A stretch of DNA of 64,000 bases from Neodiprion pinetum. Its lineage: Eukaryota > Arthropoda > Insecta > Hymenoptera > Diprionidae. Where the stretch lies: NCBI RefSeq assembly GCF_021155775.2, contig NC_060232.1:36881089-36945088 (forward strand). The letters are read 5' to 3'. Positions 33,243 through 47,700 of the stretch are shown here, piece by piece. The notes under the pieces are model-generated. The model saw nothing but the letters and a program-made list of their open reading frames with translations. It was not told the origin of the DNA and did no database searches. A program made the position numbers and the translations under genes. Each line of letters opens with the position of its first letter. The first letter of the stretch is position 1.

Positions 33243-35984
33243 TTTCTATCGTCCCTCTATATCGTTGAGCCTAATCGGACAAGGTAAAACACGATGAATT
33301 ATTTTTATACTGTAAAAGGGAAACTTCGGTAAGCAATGAGTAATCGGGTCGTTTAAATAAAAACACGACAATCGCGCGTACGAACTAACAACGAACAACA
33401 ACTTGCCGAGGCTTATAAACCCTCACGAATCAGAGGTAAAAGCCCGAGTAAGCCAATATATAATAGCAGATTTATTGAACAAATGCCAAGACGGAGGGAG
33501 AATTTTACCCGGTTCGTCGCGGTCAGTTGGAGGGTCAAGCAACCTACTCCGAACCTATCAGTTGAACCATGTGGGATTTCATGCTGCGATCTCGAGCTCG
33601 TGAAAAGGCATTTGTATGACATGGAAAAGGATAGACGCAATTAAAATAATTAAGTGGCAGGAGATCCTCTCGCGCTACACTTTAAATCATAGAAGCGCTC
33701 TAGGCGCGAACACACGCAATAAGTAGTATGTACTTCTTCGCAAAAGAGTTTACGAGGTTCCCTTTCAATCTGAATGCTAGTACTATGAAACTTTAGTCGC
33801 GGTGGCTTTGACGGGTGTCAGATAGAAAAGGTGCACAAAATTGCTGCACAAAAACATCCTAGTATAGAGCGTGATTTGAAAAAAAATCTTATACGGGATA
33901 TTATTACAAATCACGTCATCCATTGCCGGACACTTTGTATTGTGGAAACCCCCCGCCAGACACCTTTGAAGTTTAATAAGTTATAATTGTACTTAAGTTA
34001 CAGTATAAAATCGGAATTTTATACGTGCTATTTCCGAACTTGCTAATTCACGCTGCAGGCGTTTGTAAGAGTACCCAAGTCGGTCTTCGCTTTAGGGATT
34101 CTATCGAACGTGAGTCATGATATTATTTCTAAACTTATGCAGTTTCCGATCAAATCGTATGAACCAATATTTTCCAATACGAGAAAACAGAGGACGTAGT
34201 CGCAATTTTAATACAATTTTATATTGCGTGAATACGTGAATGAATAAACGCTTTAGTTGTACCGCTTGCGCGCTTATATAATTTTAATAATTTATTCACG
34301 AGTCTCGTAAAATTTACGGATGTTAAATTAATTGTCAAAAAAAAAAAAAAAGTATCAGAAAGAATTTCGGATTTCAGATCTTTATAATCGTGCTCGATTA
34401 TTTCACGGACTCCTAAACTCACCTGTTTTCCTCAGCATTCGCTTATACAATTTCATGAAACGAATTTTCCGCGAGAAGGTTGGTCAAACTTCAAGGTCTT
34501 TGCAAACAAGGTCAATGAATTTGTACTCCAGATAATATCTCTTCAAGTCACAATATTTGGTCATGTCATTCGACTAACAGGCCAATTTTATCTCGCGTTT
34601 CGCGTTAGTAGTTGTGAACTCGACGTCGTTTGGCGTGAATCGCGGTGTTCATGTTGTGTATGAGAGGGGGTTTCGAATCGCGAAGGCTATATTGCCTCAT
34701 CCGCGGACCAAAGTTCAAATCATCTGCTCCTGCTAACTGATGCACGAGTTAATATGTTAATCCATCTAATCGCTGTTCCTCAAACTTATAGCTAACTATA
34801 TTGCTTCGCATGCGGGGATGGCAGTCACCGATTCACATATATTTCACGCGATCTTATTGCACACTCGACACGGCGATCTTCCCACTATAGACGTTATTAC
34901 ACGTGAGAACTTTAACAATTTTTTTACGCTGGATTCAATATAGCATTTGTAGGAGTCGATCATGCAAAGTACATGCCCTATACGCAACACCGTTACCTAT
35001 ATGCGATTTGAAATAATATCATGTGCAATAATATCTTGGTTTGCAAAGCAATCGGAGGTGAATCGGAAGTAGGTGAAACTGATCTTTACCCTCAGAAGCA
35101 AGGCGAAGACAACCAAGGGCCGATATTTGATGGCATTTGTCAAATTCCGTATAACACACGATGAGGTTTGTTCATCGCACGAAATGGAATTTAGACGAGC
35201 GCAGAGAAAATTACCACAGAATGCCACACTCGTGACGTGTGTGTGACAATCTTTTATGCACAGAAATTGGAGAAATTAGATTTTCATTATGAGTTTTAAA
35301 TTATGACAAGTGTGTTCTAGCAACGTCGGAGGTTATGTTTTCTTAATGGTGACCGTGAAAAAAATACGATATCAACCAAGGACATTCCTGGTATGAGATA
35401 ACACCCGAAATGAAGACGATCGGAACGTTATTTAATCAGTCGCTGTATAAATATTCTTCTTTTGGTATTCCAATGGAGAAGCAAAGATCTTTTCCTGCAA
35501 GATAAACATATCATTTGATTAAAATGCAACTGTAAGTTGACCCTCATCTATCGGTAACGGCTCCACAGATATGATAGCGACAAATTTTTTCCGTCTTCGA
35601 ACTCTGAAGATGTAGTATGTCATTTTTCGTCAAATCTCGCCTTCTGCTAAAATATCGCCTCGAAGCGATTGAAAAAATCACACCGTATATTAACACAGAT
35701 TTTAATGTGTGACACTAAATATCTAGTTCAGTTCTGAAATGTAGTGCATCAGCTTTTTTGACGCACTATTTTATATCATACTCTGCGAACGGAACAAATA
35801 CTGATAAATATTATTAATTGACTCCTCTAAATGAAAATGCTTATGAATTATATTTAGTAAATGTTTATTTATAACCAACCTGATACCTCGGATTAATTAC
35901 AATGCTTCTTCGCCAAAATGGATTGACTGAAGTTTTGTTCTCGTCAACTGGCTTTATAAGCTCGATTGAATGACTACCCCACTC
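33243..35984. other. Region between MCO-D and the satellite DNA
   Basis: AT-rich with only short open frames of no recognisable family. I see no MCO relic and no RNA gene. Confidence 0.6.
33301..33309 (-). promoter_or_regulatory. TATA box of MCO-D
   Basis: The minus strand reads TATAAAAAT, about 60 bp before the start codon at 33242, similar in placement to the TATA element of MCO-A. Confidence 0.5.
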
Positions 35985-36990
35985 ACTCTTCCAGCACTAT
36001 CGAATCTTTGATCTGTTGCTCCTACTGACTTTAGACTGCGTGCAATAATTAGCTCTCGCAAAGTTACGTAAACGTGGCGTCTGAATGAATTGGTTTTGGA
36101 ATTATACAAAATTGCCCAAAATTTTTGGAAGGAAATGCAAAGGAGTAGCCTTCGTTTTCTGCAATTTTTGAAGCTCGAAAACTCTTTGTTGGAGAACCAA
36201 TTTGCAGAACCCTTGGACCACTTATTCGACCCTCAGTAATCCGGGGTAGACATTTGAACGTTGCAGGACCGATAGCAGAGGAAATAGGAATGTAATACGG
36301 CAAAATTCTTCATTTTTCAACTGAAACTTTGCTTTCTTGCTTCTACCGATTCTACACTATACGCAATTGATTTCCCTCGCAAAAATGACTGTTTTGAGCA
36401 AAAAATTTCTCGTTTCTGTGTCGATTTGTACGACCGTTTTGAAAGTAATCATATCTTCAGGAACGTGAAACAAACATCAAAAAGAGCAAGCGATCAGCAA
36501 CAGAGAAATTACGAGGGAAATTTCTTGTTTTTAGGCTCCAACTCTTTATCCCTTACTCGCAGTGTATTCCTACTGCGCGCAATAGTTTTCTGTCGCAAAA
36601 TTACGTCGATATATAGTGGATAGAAAAATTGATTGTAGCGTTATTGAAAATCGTTGAAAATTTAACCGAAAATTAAAAGGGGTTAGCCTTCCTTTTTTGC
36701 GATTTTCAGAGCTCTCGAATTTTTTGTATCAGAATCGTTTTGTAGGGGTTTTTTCTACTGACTGAACCCTCAAGAATGCGAACAAGACATCTGAAGGCGA
36801 GTCCAAGTAACAGAGGAAGAATTGCAGAGAAAACCTTTCGTCTTCTGGCTGTAACTCTGAATCCGCTGTGCGCAGCGTATTCAAACTGCGCCCAATGAAT
36901 TCCTCTCGTTGAATGACGTCAATATATGTAAGGTATGAATAAATCGGTTTCATAATTTTGTTTTTTCAAAAAATTGATTCAAAAAAATAA
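35985..36990. repeat. Degenerate satellite block, about 3 monomers
   Basis: About three strongly diverged copies of the 334-bp satellite monomer in the same orientation as the main array. Shared landmarks are CTGCGC(C)CAAT-GATT-CTCTCGCAAAATTACGT, AAAGGGGTTAGCCTTCCTTTTTT, AACAGAGGAA, and the GTAACTCT--ATCC start of each unit. The copies differ from each other far more than monomers in the main array do, so this is an old or unhomogenised part of the same satellite. Confidence 0.8.
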
Positions 36991-37024
36991 ACCGAACGGA
37001 TTAACTGATCTTGCTTTTCATTTG

Positions 37025-37260
37025 CATTTCAAACGACCCTTTCAAGGCCATTTAGGACCCAAGTATGGCAAAATAAAATGATTGGAGCATCCTGTGACCA
37101 ACACCTGAGAAGATGCGATAAAAATGTGGAGAAATTTATGTAGCTGTTATTCATTTTCTTCCAGTTTACGTGAAATGGTAACAATATAGTATTATGTATC
37201 TCGTATCGTGCAGAGGTGCATTGCACCTGCACTCAGGCCGGAACTTAGAATGTGCTGACA
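37025..37260. repeat. Array-end tail sequence, copy 1
   Basis: Follows the degenerate block. It is homologous to the tail at 61600-61790: GCAGAGGTGCATTGCACCTG here against GCAGAAGTGTATTGCGCTTG there, then TGAAACTT-like GGAACTT, with mostly transition differences. Upstream, GACCAACA..GATGCGATAAA matches GACCAACA..AATGCGAAATAAA. Confidence 0.7.
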
Positions 37261-37654
37261 TACTTCAATACGACCTATTTCATACAATATTGTTGATATT
37301 CTGGTAAACGCAATGTAAATAGTGGTATTTTTTCCTCATATAGTGGTCAGACTCCTTATGTAATGTTCGTTCATTGTGCTGATTGTTTTTTTTACTGGAA
37401 ATGAAATACTATTATGAATATTATACTAATTATATCAATAAGTATATTGTTGTAGTGATTATTGATATATTCTGATATTATTCGAATGAGGTAAGAGTAT
37501 GACATGTTACAATTGAACCATTCAGAAATTTGGTAGAACAGTATGCACTAATACCTGGACATTTGTAACAATTAATAAACTGGAACTGGACATTTCAAAC
37601 TCTGAGTATGGGACTACTTATTTCTTCTACCTGTTTGCGAACCCAGTGCGATGT
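37261..37654. other. Spacer between the two satellite blocks
   Basis: About 390 bp of AT-rich sequence lying between the tail copy and the start of the homogeneous array. I find no clear match to it elsewhere in the window. Confidence 0.55.
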
Positions 37655-39717
37655 TTTGTAGCCGTAAATTCTGATCCTTTGCTCGCATCGTATTCGGACT
37701 GCGCCCAATCGATTTCTCTCGCAAAATTACGTCAAAATAGTGCCTAAAAAAATTGATTCCAGCACTTTTCAAAATCGCGAAAATTTTCGCCAAAAATACA
37801 AAGGGGTTAACCTTCCTTCTTTTTCAACCAACAAATTTATCGTCTCAGAATTGATTCGTATGACTCTGTCCCGACCAATTGGACCCCAAGGAACTCAGAA
37901 AACGCAGCGAAAAGAGCGTGGGATCAACAGGAGAGAAATTGCGAAGAAAAATACACCTGCTGAAAAATGTCGAAAATTCAGGTTTTCGTTTTTTGACTGT
38001 AACTTTCGATGCGTTGATCGCAGCGTATTGGGACTGCGCCCAATCGATTTCTCTCGCAAAATTACGTCGGAATAGTGCCTGAAAGAATTGATTCCAGCAC
38101 TTTTCAAAATCGAGAAAATTTTCGCCAAAAATACAAAGGGGTTAACCTTCCTTTTTTTTTTACCAAAAAATTTTTCGTCTCAGAATTGATTCGTATGACT
38201 CTGTCCCGACCAATTGGACCCCAAGGAACTCAGAAAACGCAGCGAAAAGAGCGTGGGATCAACAGGAGAGAAATTGAGAAGAAAAATTCACCTGCTGAAA
38301 AATGTCGAAAATTCAGGTTTTCGTTTTTTGGCTGTAACTTTCGATGCGTTGATCGCAGCGCATTGTGACTGCGCCCAATCGATTTCTCTTGCAAAATTAC
38401 GTCGGAATAGTGCCTGAAAGAATTGATTCCAGCACTTTTCAAAATCGCGAAAATTTTTGCCATAAATACAAAGGGATTAACCTTTCTTTTTTTTTACCAA
38501 AAAATTTTTCGTCTCAGAATTGATTCGTATGACTCTGTCCCGACCAATTGGACCCCAAGGAACTCAGAAAACGCAGCGAAAAGAGCGTGGGATCAACAGG
38601 AGAGAAATTGAGAAAAAAAATCCACCTGCTGAAAAATGTCGAAAATTCGTGTTTTCGTTTTTTGACTGTCACTTTCGATGCGTTGATCGCAGCGTATTGG
38701 GACTGCGCCCAATCGATTTCTCTCGCAAAATTACGTCGGAATAGTGCCTGAAAGAATTGATTCCAGCACTTTTCAAAATCAAGAAAATTTTCGCCAAAAA
38801 TACAAAGGGGTTAACCTTCCTTTTTTTTTTACCAAAAAATTTTTCGTCTCAGAATTGATTTGTATGACTCTGTCCCGACCAATTGGACCCCAAGGAACTC
38901 AGAAAACGCAGCGAAAAGAGCGTGGGATCAACAGGAGAGAAATTGAGAAAAAAAATCCACCTGCTGAAAAATGTCGAAAATTCAGGTTTTCGTTTTTTGG
39001 CTGTAACTTTCGATGCGTTGATCGCAGCGTATTGTGACTGCGCCCAATCGATTTCTCTCGCATAATTACGTCGGAAAAGTGCCTGAAAAAATTGATTCCA
39101 GCACTTTTTAAAATTGCGAAAATTTTCGCCGAAAATACAAAGGGGTTAACCTTCCTTTTTTTTTACCAAAAAATTTTTCGTCTCAGAATTGATTCGTATG
39201 ACTCTTTCCCGACCAATTGGACCCCAAGGAACTCAGAAAACGCAGCGAAACGAGCGTGGGATCAACAGGAGAGAAATTGAGAAGAAAAATCCACCTGCTG
39301 AAAAATGTCGAAAATTCAGGTTTTCGTTTTTTGGCTGAAACTTTCGATGCGTTGATCGCAGCGTATTGTGACTGCGCCCAATCGATTTCTCTCGCATAAT
39401 TACGTCGGAAAAGTGCCTGAAAAAATTGATTCCAGCACTTTTTAAAATTGCGAAAATTTTCGCCGAAAATACAAAGGGGTTAACCTTCCTTTTTTTTTAC
39501 CAAAAAATTTTTCGTCTCAGAATTGATTCGTATGACTCTTTCCCGACCAATTGGACCCCAAGGAACTCAGAAAACGCAGCGAAACGAGCGTGGGATCAAC
39601 AGGAGAGAAATTGAGAAGAAAAATCCACCTGCTGAAAAATGTCGAAAATTCAGGTTTTCGTTTTTTGGCTGTAACTTTCGATGCGTTGATCGCAGCGTAT
39701 TGTGACTACGCCCAATC

Positions 39718-42700
39718 GATTTCTCTCGCATAATTACGTCGGAAAAGTGCCTGAAAAAATTGATTCCAGCACTTTTTAAAATTGCGAAAATTCTCGCCAA
39801 AAATACAAAGGGGTTAACCTTCCTTTTTTTTTACCAAAAAATTTTTCGTCTCAGAATTGATTCGTATGACTCTTTCCCGACCAATTGGACCCCAAGGAAC
39901 TCAGAAAACGCAGCGAAACGAGCGTGGGATCAACAGGAGAAAAATTAAGAAGAAAAATTCACCTGCTGAAAAATGTCGAAAATTCAGGTTTTCGTTTTTT
40001 GGCTGTAACTTTCGATGCGTTGATCGCAGCGTATTGTGACTGCGCCCAATCGATTTCTCTCGCATAATTACGTCGGAAAAGTGCCTGAAAAAATTGATTC
40101 CAGCACTTTTTAAAATTGCGAAAATTTTCGCCGAAAATACAAAGGGGTTAACCTTCCTTTTTTTTTACCAAAAAATTTTTCGTCTCAGAATTGATTCGTA
40201 TGACTCTTTCCCGACCAATTGGACCCCAAGGAACTCAGAAAACGCAGCGAAACGAGCGTGGGATCAACAGGAGAGAAATTGAGAAGAAAAATCCACCTGC
40301 TGAAAAATGTCGAAAATTCGGGTTTTCGTTTTTTGGCTGTAACTTTCGATGCGTTGATCGCAGCGTATTGTGACTACGCCCAATCGATTTCTCTCGCATA
40401 ATTACGTCGGAAAAGTGCCTGAAAAAATTGATTCCAGCACTTTTTAAAATTGCGAAAATTTTCGCCAAAAATACAAAGGGGTTAACCTTCCTTTTTTTTT
40501 ACCAAAAAATTTTTCGTCTCAGAATTGATTCGTATGACTCTTTCCCCACCAATTGGACCCCAAGGAACTCAGAAAACGCAGCGAAACGAGCGTGGGATCA
40601 ACAGGAGAGAAATTGAGAAGAAAAATCCACCTGCTGAAAAATGTCGAAAATTCAGGTTTTCGTTTTTTGGCTGTAACTTTCGATGCGTTGATCGCAGCGT
40701 ATTGTGACTGCGCCCAATCGATTTCTCTCGCATAATTACGTCGGAAAAGTGCCTGAAAAAATTGATTCCAGCACTTTTTAAAATTGCGAAAATTTTCGCC
40801 AAAAATACAAAGGGGTTAACCTTCCTTTTTTTTTTACCAAAAAATTTTTCGTCTCAGAATTGATTCGTATGACTCTGTCCCGACTGATTGGACCCCAAGG
40901 AACTCAGAAAACGCAGCGAAAAGAGCGTGGGATCAACAGGAGAGAAATTGAGAAGAAAGAATCCACCTGCTGAAAAATGTCGAAAATTCAGGTTTTCGTT
41001 TTTTGGCTGTAACTTTCGATGCGTTGATCGCAGCGCATTGTGACTGCGCCCAATCGATTTCTCTCGCAAAATTACGTCGGAATAGTGCCTGAAAAAATTG
41101 ATTCCAGCACTTTTCAAAATCGCGAAAATTTTCGCCAAAAATACAAAGGGGTAAACCTTCGTTTTTTTTCAACCAACAAATTTATCGTCTCAGAATTGAT
41201 TTGTAAGACTCTGTCCCGACCAATTGGACCCCAAGGAACTCAGAAAACGCAGCGAAAAGAGCGTGGGATCAACAGGAGAGAAATTGAGAAGAAAAATTCA
41301 CCTGCTGAAAAATGTCGAAAATTCAGGTTTTCGTTTTTTGGCTGTAACTTTCGATGCGTTGATCGCAGCGCATTGTGACTGCGCCCAATCGATTTCTCTC
41401 GCAAAATTACGTCGGAATAGTGCCTGAAAAAATTGATTCCAGCACTTTTCAAAATCGCGAAAATTTTCGCCAAAAATACAAAGGGGTTAACCTTCGTTTT
41501 TTTTCAACCAACAAATTTATCGTCTCAGAATTGATTCGTATGACTCTGTACCGACCAATTGGACCCCAAGGAACTCAGAAAACGCAGCGAAAAGAGCGTG
41601 GGATCAACAGGAGAGAAATTGAGAAGAAAGAATCCACCTGCTGAAAAATGTCGAAAATTCAGGTTTCCGTTTTTTGGCTGTAACTTTCGATGCGTTGATC
41701 GCAGCGCATTGTGACTGCGCCCAATCGATTTCTCTCGCAAAATTACGTCGGAATAGTGCCTGAAAGAATTGATTCCAGCACTTTTCAAAATCGCGAAAAT
41801 TTTCGCCAAAAATACAAAGGGGTTAACCTTCCTTTTTTTTCACCAAAAAATTTTTCGTCTCAGAATTGATTCGTATGACTCTGTCCCGACCAATTGGACC
41901 CCAAGAAACTCAGAAAACGCAGCGAAACGAGCGTGGGATCAACAGGAGAGAAATTGAGAAGAAAAATCCACCTGCTGAAAAATGTCGAAAATTCAGGTTT
42001 TCGTTTTTTGGCTGAAACTTTCGATGCGTTGATCGCAGCGTATTGTGACTGCGCCCAATCGATTTCTCTCGCATAATTACGTCGGAAAAGTGCCTGAAAA
42101 AATTGATTCCAGCACTTTTTAAAATTGCGAAAATTTTCGCCGAAAATACAAAGGGGTTAACCTTCCTTTTTTTTTACCAAAAAATTTTTCGTCTCAGAAT
42201 TGATTCGTATGACTCTTTCCCGACCAATTGGACCCCAAGGAACTCAGAAAACGCAGCGAAACGAGCGTGGGATCGACAGGAGAGAAATTGAGAAGAAAAA
42301 TCCACCTGCTGAAAAATGTCGAAAATTCAGGTTTTCGTTTTTTGGCTGTAACTTTCGATGCGTTGATCGCAGCGTATTGTGACTACGCCCAATCGATTTC
42401 TCTCGCATAATTACGTCGGAAAAGTGCCTGAAAAAATTGATTCCAGCACTTTTTAAAATTGCGAAAATTCTCGCCAAAAATACAAAGGGGTTAACCTTCC
42501 TTTTTTTTTACCAAAAAATTTTTCGTCTCAGAATTGATTCGTATGACTCTTTCCCGACCAATTGGACCCCAAGGAACTCAGAAAACGCAGCGAAACGAGC
42601 GTGGGATCAACAGGAGAAAAATTAAGAAGAAAAATTCACCTGCTGAAAAATGTCGAAAATTCAGGTTTTCGTTTTTTGGCTGTAACTTTCAATGCGTTGA

Positions 42701-44710
42701 TCGCAGCGTATTGTGACTGCGCCCAATCGATTTCTCTCGCATAATTACGTCGGAAAAGTGCCTGAAAAAATTGATTCCAGCACTTTTTAAAATTGCGAAA
42801 ATTTTCGCCGAAAATACAAAGGGGTTAACCTTCCTTTTTTTTACCAAAAAATTTTTCGTCTCAGAATTGATTCGTATGACTCTTTCCCGACCAATTGGAC
42901 CCCAAGGAACTCAGAAAACGCAGCGAAACGAGCGTGGGATCAACAGGAGAGAAATTGAGAAGAAAAATCCACCTGCTGAAAAATGTCGAAAATTCAGGTT
43001 TTCGTTTTTTGGCTGTAACTTTCGATGCGTTGATCGCAGCGTATTGTGACTACGCCCAATCGATTTCTCTCGCATAATTACGTCGGAAAAGTGCCTGAAA
43101 AAATCGATTCCAGCACTTTTTAAAATTGCGAAAATTTTCGCCAAAAATACAAAGGGGTTAACCTTCCTTTTTTTTTACCAAAAAATTTTTCGTCTCAGAA
43201 TTGATTCGTATGACTCTTTCCCCACCAATTGGACCCCAAGGAACTCAGAAAACGCAGCGAAACGAGCGTGGGATCAACAGGAGAGAAATTGAGAAGAAAA
43301 ATCCACCTGCTGAAAAATGTCGAAAATTCAGGTTTTCGTTTTTTGGCTGTAACTTTCGATGCGTTGATCGCAGCGTATTGTGACTGCGCCCAATCGATTT
43401 CTCTCGCATAATTACGTCGGAAAAGTGCCTGAAAAAATTGATTCCAGCACTCTTTAAAATTGCGAAAATTTTCGCCAAAAATACAAAGGGGTTAACCTTC
43501 CTTTTTTTTTTACCAAAAAATTTTTCGTCTCAGAATTGATTCGTATGACTCTGTCCCGACTGATTGGACCCCAAGGAACTCAGAAAACGCAGCGAAACGA
43601 GCGTGGGATCAACAGGAGAGAAATTAAGAAGAAAAATTCACCTGCTGGAAAATGTCGAAAATTCATGTTTTCGTTTTTTGACTGTCACTTTCGATGCGTT
43701 GATCGCAGCGTATTGGGACTGCGCCCAATCGATTTCTCTCGCAAAATTACGTCGGAATAGTGCCTGAAAAAATTGATTCCAGCACTTTTCAAAATCGCGA
43801 AAATTTTCGCCAAAAATACAAAGGGGTAAACCTTCGTTTTTTTTCAACCAACAAATTTATCGTCTCAGAATTGATTTGTAAGACTCTGTCCCGACCAATT
43901 GGACCCCAAGGAACTCAGAAAACGCAGCGAAAAGAGCGTGGGATCAACAGGAGAGAAATTGAGAAGAAAAATTCACCTGCTGAAAAATGTCGAAAATTCA
44001 GGTTTTCGTTTTTTGGCTGTAACTTTCGATGCGTTGATCGCAGCGCATTGTGACTGCGCCCAATCGATTTCTCTCGCAAAATTACGTCGGAATAGTGCCT
44101 GAAAAAATTGATTCCAGCACTTTTCAAAATCGCGAAAATTTTCGCCAAAAATACAAAGGGGTAAACCTTCGTTTTTTTTCAACCAACAAATTTATCGTCT
44201 CAGAATTGATTTGTAAGACTCTGTCCCGACCAATTGGACCCCAAGGAACTCAGAAAACGCAGCGAAAAGAGCGTGGGATCAACAGGAGAGAAATTGAGAA
44301 GAAAAATTCACCTGCTGAAAAATGTCGAAAATTCAGGTTTCCGTTTTTTGGCTGTAACTTTCGATGCGTTGATCGCAGCGCATTGTGACTGCGCCCAATC
44401 GATTTCTCTCGCAAAATCACGTCGGAATAGTGCCTGAAAGAATTGATTCCAGCACTTTTCAAAATCGCGAAAATTTTCGCCAAAAATACAAAGGGGTTAA
44501 ACTTCCTTTTTTTTCACCAAAAAATTTTTCGTCTCAGAATTGATTCGTATGACTCTGTCCCGACCAATTGGACCCCAAGAAACTCAGAAAACGCAGCGAA
44601 AAGAGCGTGGGATCAACAGGAGAGAAATTGCGAATAAAAATACACCTGCTGAAAAATGTCGAAAATTCGAGTTTTCGTTTTTTGGCTGTAACTTTCGATG
44701 CGTTGATCGC
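39718..44710. repeat. Higher-order duplication inside the array, copy 1
   Basis: This segment of about 15 monomers recurs at about 49418-54412. Marker variants keep a constant offset of 9700-9702: TTTCCCCACC at 40541 and 50241, GGATCGACAGG at 42270 and 51970, and CTGTACCGACC at 41547 and 51247. The offset equals 29 monomers. Just outside the segment the two regions carry different monomer variants. Confidence 0.85.
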
Positions 44711-47700
44711 AGCGCATTGTGACTGCGCCCAATCGATTTCTCTCGCAAAATTACGTCGGAATAGTGCCTGAAAGAATTGATTCCAGCACATTTCAAAATC
44801 GCGAAAATTTTCGCCAAAAATACAAAGGGGTTAACCTTCCTTTTTTTTTGTACCACAAAATTTTTCGTCTCAGAATTGATTTGTAAGACTCTGTCCCGAC
44901 CAATTGGACCCCAAGGAACTCAGAAAACGCAGCGAAAAGAGCGTGGGATCAACAGGAGAGAAATTGAGAAGAAAAATTCACCTGCTGAAAAATGTCGAAA
45001 ATTCAGGTTTTCGTTTTTTGGCTGTAACTTTCGATGCGTTGATCGCAGCGCATTGTGACTGCGCCCAATCGATTTCTCTCGCGAAATTACGTCGGAATAG
45101 TGCCTGAAAGAATTGATTCCAGCACTACTCAAAATCGCGAAAATTTTCGCCAAAAATACAAAGGGGTTAACCTTCCTTTTTTTTTACCAAAAAATTTTTC
45201 GTCTCAGAATTGATTCGTATGACTCTGTCCCGACCAATTGGACCCCAAGAAACTCAGTAAACGCAGCGAAAAGAGCGTGGGATCAACAGGAGAGAAATTG
45301 CGAATAAAAATACACCTGCTGAAAAATGTCGAAAATTCAAGTTTTCGTTTTTTGGCTGTAACTTTTGATGCGTTGATCGCAGCGCATTGTGACTGCGCCC
45401 AATCGATTTCTCTCGCAAAATTACGTCGGAATGGTGCCTGAAAAAATTGATTCCAGCACTTTTCAAAATCGCGAAAATTTTTGCCAAAAATACAAAGGGA
45501 TTAACCTTCCTTTTTTTTTACCAAAAAATTTTTCGTCTCAGAATTGATTCGTATGACTCTGTCCCGACCAATTGGACCCCAAGGAACTCAGAAAACGCAG
45601 CGAAAAGAGCGTGGGATCAACAGGAGAGAAATTGAGAAGAAAAATCCACCTGCTGAAAAATGTCGAAAATTCAAGTTTTCGTTTTTTGGCTGTAACTTTC
45701 GATGCGTTGATCGCAGCGCATTGTGACTGCGCCCAATCGATTTCTCTCGCAAAATTACGTCGGAATGGTGCCTGAAAAAATTGATTCCAGCACTTTTCAA
45801 AATCGCGAAAATTTTTGCCAAAAATACAAAGGGATTAACCTTCCTTTTTTTTTACCAAAAAATTTTTCGTCTCAGAATTGATTCGTATGACTCTTTCCCG
45901 ACCAATTGGACCCCAAGGAACTCAGAAAACGCAGCGAAACGAGCGTGGGATCAACAGGAGAGAAATTGAGAAGAAAAATCCACCTGCTGAAAAATGTCGA
46001 AAATTCAGGTTTTCGTTTTTTGGCTGTAACTTTCGATGCGTTGATCGCAGCGTATTGTGACTACGCCCAATCGATTTCTCTCGCATAATTACGTCGGAAA
46101 AGTGCCTGAAAAAATTGATTCCAGCACTTTTCAAAATTGCGAAAATTTTCGCCAAAAATACAAAGGGGTTAACCTTCCTTTTTTTTTACCAAAAAATTTT
46201 TCGTCTCAGAATTGATTCGTATGACTCTTTCCCGTCCAATTGGACCCCAAGGAACTCAGAAAACGCAGCGAAACGAGCGTGGGATCAACAGGAGAGAAAT
46301 TGAGAAGAAAAATCCACCTGCTGAAAAATGTCGAAAATTCAGGTTTTCGTTTTTTGGCTGTAACTTTCGATGCGTTGATCGCAGCGTATTGTGACTGCGC
46401 CCAATCGATTTCTCTCGCATAATAACGTCGGAAAAGTGCCTGAAAAAATTGATTCCAGCACTTTTTAAAATTGCGAAAATTTTCGCCAAAAATACAAAGG
46501 GGTTAACCTTCCTTTTTTTTTTACCAAAAAATTTTTCGTCTCAGAATTGATTCGTATGACTCTGTCCCGACTGATTGGACCCCAAGGAACTCAGAAAACG
46601 CAGCGAAACGAGCGTGGGATCAACAGGAGAAAAATTAAGAAGAAAAATTCACCTGCTGAAAAATGTCGAAAATTCAGGTTTTCGTTTTTTGGCTGTAACT
46701 TTCGATGCGTTGATCGCAGCGTATTGTGACTGCGCCCAATCGATTTCTCTCGCATAATTACGTCGGAAAAGTGCCTGAAAAAATTGATTCCAGCACTTTT
46801 TAAAATTGCGAAAATTTTCGCCGAAAATAAAAAGGGGTTAACCTTCCTTTTTTTTTACCAAAAAATTTTTCGTCTCAGAATTGATTCGTATGACTCTTTC
46901 CCGACCAATTGGACCCCAAGGAACTCAGAAAACGCAGCGAAACGAGCGTGGGATCAACAGGAGAGAAATTGAAAAGAAAAATCCACCTGCTGAAAAATGT
47001 CGAAAATTCAGGTTTTCGTTTTTTGGCTGTAACTTTCGATGCGTTGATCGCAGCGTATTGTGACTACGCCCAATCGATTTCTCTCGCATAATTACGTCGG
47101 AAAAGTGCCTGAAAAAATTGATTCCAGCACTTTTTAAAATTGCGAAAATTCTCGCCAAAAATACAAAGGGGTTAACCTTCCTTTTTTTTTACCAAGAAAT
47201 TTTTCGTCTCAGAATTAATTCGTATGACTCTTTCCCGACCAATTGGACCCCAAGGAACTCAGAAAACGCAGCGAAACGAGCGTGGGATCAACAGGAGAAA
47301 AATCAAGAAGAAAAATTCACCTGCTGAAAAATGTCGAAAATTCAGGTTTTCGTTTTTTGGCTGTAACTTTCGATGCGTTGATCGCAGCGTATTGTGACTG
47401 CGCCCAATCGATTTCTCTCGCATAATTACGTCGGAAAAGTGCCTGAAAAAATTGATTCCAGCACTTTTTAAAATTGCGAAAATTTTCGCCGAAAATACAA
47501 AGGGGTTAACCTTCCTTTTTTTTTACCAAAAAATTTTTCGTCTCAGAATTGATTCGTATGACTCTGTCCCGACTGATTGGACCCCAAGGAACTCAGAAAA
47601 CGCAGCGAAACGAGCGTGGGATCAACAGGAGACAAATTAAGAAGAAAAATTCACCTGCTGAAAAATGTCGAAAATTCAGGTTTTCGTTTTTTGGCTGTAA

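Noticed and set aside
34661..34720. A tRNA-like TTCGAAT segment
   Set aside because: No matching acceptor, D or anticodon arms could be drawn around it.
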